Assembly (NCBI GenBank): GCA_017546175.1
Contig: JAFYXM010000007.1
Location: 62,001 to 126,000, forward strand
Direction of reading: 5' to 3'
DNA length: 64,000 nucleotides
Source of the DNA: Elusimicrobiaceae bacterium
Lineage (GTDB): Bacteria; Elusimicrobiota; Elusimicrobia; Elusimicrobiales; Elusimicrobiaceae
Under the pieces are notes generated by a model, which ran no database searches, was not told the origin of the DNA, and was given only the letters and a program-made list of their open reading frames with translations. The translations under genes and the position numbers were made by a program. This document shows positions 60,995-64,000 of this stretch, piece after piece. Each line of letters starts with the position of its first letter. Position 1 is the stretch's first letter.

Positions 60995-61906
60995 TTACTC
61001 AAAAAGCCAAGTGCTTAAATAGCGCTCTCCGCTATCAGGCAACAGAACGACGATATTTTTCCCATCGGCTTGCGGAGTTTGGGCAATTTGCAATGCAGCC
61101 CATAAGGCAGCTCCGCCACTGATGCCGATAAGTAACCCTTCCTGCTTTGCAATCTCTCGGGCCGTTTGGGCCGCATTTTCATCTGTTACGGGGATAATTT
61201 GGTCAATCACGCTCCTGTCTAAAATCGGCGGTACAAAGCCTGCCCCGATACCCTGTATTTTATGCGGTGCGGGCGGTTTTCCCTCTAGTACCGCAGAAGA
61301 GGCCGGCTCTACAGCTATAATTTGAACGGACGGATTTTCTTTTTTCAAAAATCTTCCTACTCCCGTAATTGTACCCCCTGTACCCACTCCGGCCACGAAA
61401 TAATCTACACAGCCGTCTAAATCTTGCCATATTTCTTGGGCCGTTTGTGTGTGGGCGGCAGGGTTATTCGGGTTTTCAAATTGTTGTGGTATCAAAGAAT
61501 GCGGAATTTGTTTTTGCAGCTCTTGTGCTTTGGTAATCGCGCCGCGCATGCCTTCTTGAGCAGGAGTTAAAATGACTTCTGCCCCCAATGCTTTTACCAA
61601 GCGAACGCGTTCTTGGCTCATGTTTTCGGGCATGGTTAAAATCATTTTATATCCGCGCACCGCCGCTATAAAGGCAAGTCCGATACCGGTATTTCCGCTG
61701 GTAGGCTCTATAATCGTGCTTTGCTTTGTTAAAAGTCCCGCTTTTTCCGCCGCTTCTATCATAGACAAGGAAGGGCGGTCTTTGACGCTGAACGGATTAA
61801 ACATTTCCAGCTTGGCATACAGATTGGCACGCCCTTTATTTAATTTATTTATGCGCACGAGTGGCGTATTGGCGATTAATTGGGTCATGTCGGCGGCGTA
61901 TTTCAT
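60995..61906 (-). CDS. cysK: Cysteine synthase (O-acetylserine sulfhydrylase)
   Basis: This makes cysteine from O-acetylserine and sulfide using PLP. The PLP lysine is Lys42 in NPFSVKDRPS, the substrate loop is PTSGNTGIGLAF near residue 68-79 and the PLP phosphate loop is GVGTGGTITGVGRF near 172. Length is 303 residues. It supplies cysteine for NifS. The next gene upstream (2-hydroxyacid dehydrogenase) ends 7 bases before cysK, so they are likely cotranscribed. Confidence 0.95.
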   Translation of the reverse strand: MKYAADMTQLIANTPLVRINKLNKGRANLYAKLEMFNPFSVKDRPSLSMIEAAEKAGLLTKQSTIIEPTSGNTGIGLAFIAAVRGYKMILTMPENMSQERVRLVKALGAEVILTPAQEGMRGAITKAQELQKQIPHSLIPQQFENPNNPAAHTQTAQEIWQDLDGCVDYFVAGVGTGGTITGVGRFLKKENPSVQIIAVEPASSAVLEGKPPAPHKIQGIGAGFVPPILDRSVIDQIIPVTDENAAQTAREIAKQEGLLIGISGGAALWAALQIAQTPQADGKNIVVLLPDSGERYLSTWLFE

Positions 61907-61913
61907 AAAACTC

Positions 61914-62939
61914 CTATTTTGCTAAGACCGAGTTTTCCACCCGTCCTTGGCAGAAAGCATTAATATTTTTAAGCGTTGTATTTAAAATTCGGTGTACGGC
62001 ATCTACGGAATTAAATGCAATATGCGGTGTAATGAGTACATTTTTCAGCTGCATCAGGCGCGCATTGACGATAGTATTCATGGCAAAATCTTTGGGAATA
62101 TCTTGCGATTTTAAGATAATGTCATCATGAATAATAAAGTCTTCATTTTCCAGTACATCCAAAGCAGCTCCACCTACTTTTTTCCCAACGACAGCGCGGT
62201 ATAAAGCTTCTGGATCTATCAGGCTGCCGCGCGCTGTATTGACGATGATAACTCCCTTTTTCATTTTTTGAAAAGCTTCATCATTTAACATGTGATAATT
62301 TTCTTTGGTGGCGGGCACATGCAAAGAAATAATGTCAGCCTTTTCGTACAACTCGTCTAAAGAAACATATTGCAAATTAAAAATGCGGCGTATTTCCTCA
62401 TTGGGGTGCAAGTCATAGGCCAAAATATCCATGCCGAATCCTTTGGCCAGTTTTGCCATGTGTCTCCCAATAGCTCCCGTACCGATAATGCCTATCGTAT
62501 GTCCGTATAAATCAAAACCGATATATTCATTCATGCGCACGAAGTTATTTTTCATATCCGTGCGCGCTTGAATGATATGCCTGTTTAATGCCAAAAGTGC
62601 CCCGAAAGCAAACTCGGCTACGGTAGATTCCCCGTATTTGGGTACATTGACCACTTCTATACCGCGGTTTTTGCAGTAGGCTAAATCAATGTGGTCATAT
62701 CCCGTAGAGCGAGTGGCAATTAATTTTAAATTGGGGTACCGGTCCAAAGAGGCATTATTCATGCGCAGTGCCGTATGCACAAATACGGAAATGACCTCAG
62801 CCTCTTTTATTTGCTCATATTGCTGGGAAGAAATATTTTCCATGCTTTCTTCCAACAATATTACATCCCCATTACAAATTTGCTTTTGTTTTAAATAATC
62901 TCTTGTTATGTCATCAACGTCAAAAAATACTGTTTTCAT
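61914..62939 (-). CDS. D-2-hydroxyacid dehydrogenase (D-lactate dehydrogenase-like)
   Basis: This NAD-dependent enzyme would interconvert a 2-oxoacid and a D-2-hydroxyacid, most likely pyruvate and D-lactate as a fermentation step. ATG 62939 with a GGGGGCAGGG stretch upstream is preferred to 62987. The Rossmann motif is GTGAIGRHMAKLAKGFG near residue 150. The catalytic Arg lies in NTARGSLIDPEAL, and the His in LITPHIAFNS near 300. Length is 341. Phosphoglycerate dehydrogenase or VanH-type roles are alternatives. The gene precedes cysK by 7 bases. Confidence 0.88.
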   Translation of the reverse strand: MKTVFFDVDDITRDYLKQKQICNGDVILLEESMENISSQQYEQIKEAEVISVFVHTALRMNNASLDRYPNLKLIATRSTGYDHIDLAYCKNRGIEVVNVPKYGESTVAEFAFGALLALNRHIIQARTDMKNNFVRMNEYIGFDLYGHTIGIIGTGAIGRHMAKLAKGFGMDILAYDLHPNEEIRRIFNLQYVSLDELYEKADIISLHVPATKENYHMLNDEAFQKMKKGVIIVNTARGSLIDPEALYRAVVGKKVGGAALDVLENEDFIIHDDIILKSQDIPKDFAMNTIVNARLMQLKNVLITPHIAFNSVDAVHRILNTTLKNINAFCQGRVENSVLAK

Positions 62940-63007
62940 ACCCTGCCCCCTTTTGTTTTTATAGTAGTATAGGCAGGGTGAAAACAAAGCGCAACGTCTA
63001 AAAAGGG

Positions 63008-63580
63008 TTACACCTCTTTTTTGAAATCGTAGAACTGACGTTTGACTTTAGCCGGATTGCCTACCGCTACGGCAAAAGCGGGTACATCTTTAGTGACCAC
63101 AGCACCTGCCCCGATCACGGCCCCGTCTGCGATAGTAATTCCCGGCAAAATAATGGCTCCGCCTCCTATCCAAACGTGTTTGCCTATTTTAATGGGAGCG
63201 GCAAATTCTTTACCTTCTCTTCTGGCATTGGGCTCTAAAGGGTGTGTGGCGGTGTAAATTTGTACGTTTGGCCCCATCATGGTTCCTTCGCCTATTTCCA
63301 CACGGGCACAATCTAAAATAGTGCAGTTAAAATTAATAAATACATTATCGCCAAAGTAGATTTGCGTGCCGTAATCACAAAAGAAAGGCGGTTCTATAGA
63401 TAAATTTTTGCCTGCTTTGCCAAATAATTTTTGACACAATTCTTGGCGTTTTTCTTGGTCTGCCGGATCCGTGGCATTGTATTGCCACAATAAGCGGCGC
63501 GCCGCATGGCGGGCTTGGGTCAGCTCTTCATCGGCGGCATTATAAAAAAGGCCTGCTAACATATTTTCTTTTTCGCTCAT
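63008..63580 (-). CDS. Hexapeptide-repeat sugar O-acetyltransferase (Maa/NodL family)
   Basis: This transfers acetyl from acetyl-CoA to a sugar hydroxyl. The N-terminal helical part (EKENMLAGLFYNAADEELTQ, ARRLLWQYNATDP) and the left-handed beta-helix with hexapeptide repeats (IKIGKHVWIGGGAIILPG, ADGAVIGAGAVVTKDVPA) are typical of maltose/galactoside acetyltransferases. The catalytic His is in YTATHPLEPNARR. Length is 190. The acceptor sugar is unknown. A TGC-TACAAT box exactly 6 nt before the ATG predicts a leaderless transcript. Confidence 0.93.
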   Translation of the reverse strand: MSEKENMLAGLFYNAADEELTQARHAARRLLWQYNATDPADQEKRQELCQKLFGKAGKNLSIEPPFFCDYGTQIYFGDNVFINFNCTILDCARVEIGEGTMMGPNVQIYTATHPLEPNARREGKEFAAPIKIGKHVWIGGGAIILPGITIADGAVIGAGAVVTKDVPAFAVAVGNPAKVKRQFYDFKKEV

Positions 63581-63595
63581 GGAGCTATTGTAGCA
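63581..63595 (-). promoter_or_regulatory. Extended -10 promoter, predicted leaderless start
   Basis: TGC-TACAAT (minus strand, box 63592-63587) is followed by exactly 6 nt and the ATG of the acetyltransferase gene. Confidence 0.65.
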
Positions 63596-63732
63596 ATTTA
63601 ATATAAAAAAATACTGGATAAATGTTCTGGTAAGAGATAAATTTTATACAATTCTAAGTATATATCTGTAGTATAGTAAAACAGGTGTATGAAATTTCTC
63701 TCGCTGTTTGGGGGATAAAAGGGGAAAGAAGT

Positions 63733-64000
63733 ATGAAGAAAAAAATCCATATCGCTGTTGTGTGTATGATCTGCGCTGCTTTGTGCGCTTTGAGCGCTTG
63801 TAAAAAACAAGCCGCACCGGCTCAAGATGCCGCCGTGCCTGTGACTGCCGTTAAAGTATTGAAAACGGACTTGCCTTGGAATATTGAATATCCGGCGCAA
63901 ATTGTCGGTTCTTTGGAAATTCAAGTGCGTGCACAGGTGGGGGGTATTTTAAAAGCCCGTTTATTTGACGAAGGCGCCTACGTAAAACAAGGTACCCAAC
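63733..64000 (+). CDS. RND efflux periplasmic adaptor lipoprotein (AcrA/MexA-like), partial
   Basis: The reading frame starts at ATG 63733 and runs off the right edge with 89 codons visible. A lipoprotein signal ends LSAC (Cys23). The following residues VPVTAVKVLKTDLPWNIEYPAQIVGSLEIQVRAQVGG and LFDEGAYVKQGTQ are the start of a membrane-fusion adaptor: beta-barrel strand, then the lipoyl half-motif. The inner-membrane pump and outer channel are expected downstream. A GGGGAAAG site precedes the ATG, and TATAGT at 63672-63677 may be the -10. Confidence 0.88.
   Translation, partial: MKKKIHIAVVCMICAALCALSACKKQAAPAQDAAVPVTAVKVLKTDLPWNIEYPAQIVGSLEIQVRAQVGGILKARLFDEGAYVKQGTQ

Noticed and set aside
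63598-63924. Minus-strand frame of 108 codons near the right edge
   Set aside because: It is antisense to the RND adaptor gene, has no signal or domain, and its composition follows the reverse strand of that gene.

Overview
The window is chromosomal DNA of a Gram-negative, probably fermentative and host-associated bacterium. Supporting genes are kdsC (lipopolysaccharide Kdo pathway), several signal-peptide beta-barrel proteins ending in Phe, lipoproteins, a secreted choloylglycine-hydrolase-family enzyme, a group-B-like [FeFe] hydrogenase and D-lactate-type dehydrogenase. Two prepilins share the GFTLIELLVVVLIIGILS N-terminus, which is common in Elusimicrobiota, so a gut Elusimicrobiota is my best guess. 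That placement is inference from family resemblance; there is no rRNA in the window to settle it.

Layout. 1-0.9 kb: minus-strand DnaB-type ATPase (cut by the window edge), a small unknown protein and a possible Cys-rich micropeptide. 1-3.9 kb: secreted choloylglycine hydrolase, tRNA-Val with an unusual structured 3' flank, a beta-barrel protein and kdsC. 4-8.3 kb: CsgG-like lipoprotein, small membrane protein, serS, TPR protein, beta-barrel protein. 8.3-9.8 kb: pyruvoyl arginine decarboxylase and agmatinase, giving arginine to putrescine. 9.9-14.9 kb: M3 peptidase, type II pantothenate kinase, squalene/phytoene synthase, TPR protein. 15-17.4 kb: nusB-ligA. 17.5-21.9 kb: secreted repeat protein, infC-rpmI-rplT, rsmE-mtaB. 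21.9-27.7 kb: minus-strand nuclease/lipid kinase/membrane protein operon, alaS, and two tandem secreted 199-residue proteins. 27.8-32.5 kb: tRNA-Tyr and mutS-mutL. 32.6-41.4 kb: a long plus-strand run hpt-ftsH-glmM-pdxJ-glmS-nnrD-hydrolase-gph, with the amino-sugar genes glmM and glmS close together. 41.4-46.9 kb: minus-strand glycerate kinase, modular outer-membrane protein, small Cys-rich membrane protein, recN, nadK. 47-54.5 kb: nifU-nifS, three consecutive UshA-like metallophosphatase paralogues, dus. 54.5-57.2 kb: two prepilin genes on either side of rplM-rpsI. 57.2-63.6 kb: minus-strand hydrogenase, cardiolipin synthase, secreted unknown, cysK, 2-hydroxyacid dehydrogenase, acetyltransferase. 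At the right edge an RND adaptor lipoprotein starts.

The most interesting material is not protein coding. (1) A strongly structured RNA candidate (about 211 nt, minus strand, 55040-55250) lies between a promoter-like site and a prepilin gene; wobble pairs assign it to the minus strand and it ends in a U-run just before the pilin ribosome-binding site. (2) At least eight genes have a -10 box (often with TGn upstream) ending 5-6 nt before ATG and no Shine-Dalgarno, predicting leaderless mRNAs. (3) The second prepilin has a run of 12 T inside its promoter spacer. (4) The third of the three metallophosphatase paralogues has lost every metal-binding motif. No IS element, CRISPR array or rRNA was found.
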